Made by a program: the position numbers and the translations under genes. A model generated the notes under the pieces. It was not told the DNA's origin. It did no database searches and worked only from the letters and a program-made list of their open reading frames with translations. Source: Bifidobacterium primatium (GTDB lineage Bacteria; Actinomycetota; Actinomycetes; Actinomycetales; Bifidobacteriaceae). Taken from it: a stretch of DNA of 64,000 nucleotides. The stretch covers positions 955,830 through 1,019,829 of the forward strand of contig NZ_PEBI01000001.1 of NCBI RefSeq assembly GCF_002802875.1, given 5' to 3'. Positions 62,745-64,000 of this stretch are shown in pieces (positions within the stretch are counted from its first letter, which is position 1; every line of letters starts with the position of its first letter).

Positions 62745-64000
62745 TTATTCGTGCTCGACGGCCTCGCCGTCATTCACATTGCGGCTATTGCGGCCGGACG
62801 AGTCCGTATGCGCGTCGCCGGCCGTGCTGCCGTCGGTATCGCGCTCGCCGCTTTCGGCCGGCGGATTCGCGCCGCTGCGACGCACCTCTATCGTCTGGAT
62901 GCGACGGCCGTCCACCTCGGTGATGACCATATCGTATCCGTCGTCGGAATGCAGCACGGCTCCGACCTTGCCCATCTCGCCGGTCTTGGCGAGGAAATAT
63001 CCGGCGACGGTTTCGTATGGGCCGTCCTCGAGCTCGATGCCGGTGAGCTCGTCGAAGTCCTCGATGGTCATGCCGCCGTCGATGCGCGCCACGCCGCCCA
63101 CGAACGCGGATCCGGGCTTCGCGCCGCCGGGTTCGGTGGGCAGATCGTATTCGTCGCGGATGTCGCCGACGAGTTCCTCGGTCATGTCCTCCAGCGTCAC
63201 GATGCCGTCGGTGCCGCCGTATTCGTCGATGACGATGGCCAGATGGATGCCGCGCTTGCGCAGCAGCGACAGGCTGGGCAGCAGCTTCGACGTGCCGGGC
63301 AGCGAGATGCCCTCGCGGGTCACGTCGGCGACCGTCTTGGCCTGCTTGTTGCGGATGTCGAGCAGGTCGCGCACATGCACGAATCCGAGCACGTCGTCGA
63401 AGTCCTTGCCGATGACCGGATATCGCGAATACGGCTTGTCCCGCACGAAGTCGGCGGCCTCCTCGATGGCCATGTCGCCGTCGATGAACACGACGTCGGC
63501 ACGCGGCCTCATGACCTCCGCGACGATGGTTTCGGAGGCGTCGAACACGTCGTCGAGAATCACGCGTTCGTCCTTGCTCAGATTCGTGTTCGACGAGACG
63601 AGCACACGCAGCTCGTCGTCGCTGACCTCGGATTCCGTCTCGTTCGGGTCGAAGCCGAGCAGACGCACGATGCCGTTCGTGTTCTTGCCGATCAGCCAGA
63701 TGATGGGGCGGCAGATGGTGGCGAACACGTCGATCGCCGGCACGACGGCGCGGGCGATCGCCTCGGTCTTCTGCATGGCGATGCGCTTGGGCACCATCTC
63801 CGAGATGACGATGGAGCAATAGGAGATGACGAGCGTCAGTCCGATGGTGATGAGCGGATTGGCCACGAACGTGGGCACGCCCCAGCCCTCGACCAGCGGA
63901 ATCAGGAACGGAGCGATCGACGAGGCGCCGAACGATGCGGACAGGAAGCCGGAAAGCGTGACGCCGATCTGCACGGTGGAGAGGAACGTGTTCGGGTCGC
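62745..64000 (-). CDS. CNNM/CorC (hemolysin C)-family membrane protein, C-terminal 418 residues
   Basis: The gene runs off the right edge. Visible parts are membrane helices of the CNNM domain (PLITIGLTLVISYCSIVISE with MVPKRIAMQ), a tandem CBS pair (VMRPRADVVFIDGDMAIEEA, then IHLAIVIDEYGGTDGIVTLE) and a CorC/HlyC transporter-associated domain (GMTIEDFDELTGIELEDGPY). A disordered acidic tail follows. Bacterial relatives transport or sense magnesium and similar cations; the name hemolysin is historical. The family is clear but the ion is not. Confidence 0.92.
   Translation of the reverse strand, partial: DPNTFLSTVQIGVTLSGFLSASFGASSIAPFLIPLVEGWGVPTFVANPLITIGLTLVISYCSIVISEMVPKRIAMQKTEAIARAVVPAIDVFATICRPIIWLIGKNTNGIVRLLGFDPNETESEVSDDELRVLVSSNTNLSKDERVILDDVFDASETIVAEVMRPRADVVFIDGDMAIEEAADFVRDKPYSRYPVIGKDFDDVLGFVHVRDLLDIRNKQAKTVADVTREGISLPGTSKLLPSLSLLRKRGIHLAIVIDEYGGTDGIVTLEDMTEELVGDIRDEYDLPTEPGGAKPGSAFVGGVARIDGGMTIEDFDELTGIELEDGPYETVAGYFLAKTGEMGKVGAVLHSDDGYDMVITEVDGRRIQTIEVRRSGANPPAESGERDTDGSTAGDAHTDSSGRNSRNVNDGEAVEHE

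Overview
The window is a high-GC actinobacterial chromosome segment centred on the replication origin. Gene order (cca, Nudix, DUF6049, murJ, trxB, parB, parA, rsmG, jag, yidC, yidD, rnpA, rpmH, dnaA, dnaN, recF, DUF721, gyrB, gyrA, DUF3566) is the origin block of Actinobacteria. The accessory genes (two GH3 glucosidases, a taurine/isethionate-type cluster, a Fic protein) and the overall style fit Bifidobacterium. I cannot assign a species from the sequence alone.

Layout. 1-2.2 kb: end of rsmA, ispE and a LytR_C envelope protein. 2.2-10.7 kb: cca facing a Nudix / DUF6049 / murJ operon; MurJ is a 1300-residue fusion with a degenerate kinase domain. 10.7-15.8 kb: two near-identical inverted repeats in front of a Fic protein, then trxB, a secreted/membrane beta-propeller protein with a zinc ribbon, and a small membrane protein. 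16-23.5 kb, minus strand: parB, parA, rsmG, jag, yidC, yidD, rnpA, rpmH. 23.5-35 kb, plus strand: dnaA, dnaN, recF, a DUF721 gene, gyrB, gyrA, a DUF3566 gene. Perfect DnaA boxes form three clusters (upstream of parA, between rpmH and dnaA, between dnaA and dnaN). The dnaA-dnaN gap also holds a DnaA-trio-like tract next to the last box and is the best candidate for the unwinding site. Five parS-like sites lie between 15.4 and 41.7 kb.

35-43 kb: an alpha/beta hydrolase; a GntP-type transporter broken by a one-base frameshift; an Ldh-family dehydrogenase behind a perfect 30-bp operator; an FCD-type GntR regulator; a LysE-type exporter; cdd; a TetR regulator. 43-48 kb: two unrelated-length GH3 beta-glucosidases, with matching candidate TetR operators at both ends of the tetR-glucosidase gap.

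48-56 kb, minus strand: an ABC transporter of the nitrate/sulfonate/taurine type, an iron-dependent alcohol dehydrogenase, a class III aminotransferase, a PucR regulator and a TauE/SafE exporter. Together these match the taurine-to-isethionate nitrogen-scavenging pathway described in Bifidobacterium. 56-64 kb: a DHA2 MFS transporter, a 51-bp tandem repeat, an AEC transporter, tRNA-Ala and tRNA-Ile, a YgjP-type metallopeptidase, Dps, a small MerR-like DNA-binding protein followed by an unusual array of about 20 short GTC(C/T)TA motifs, and the C-terminal part of a CNNM/CorC-family protein. No CRISPR array, rRNA gene, complete insertion sequence or prophage was seen.
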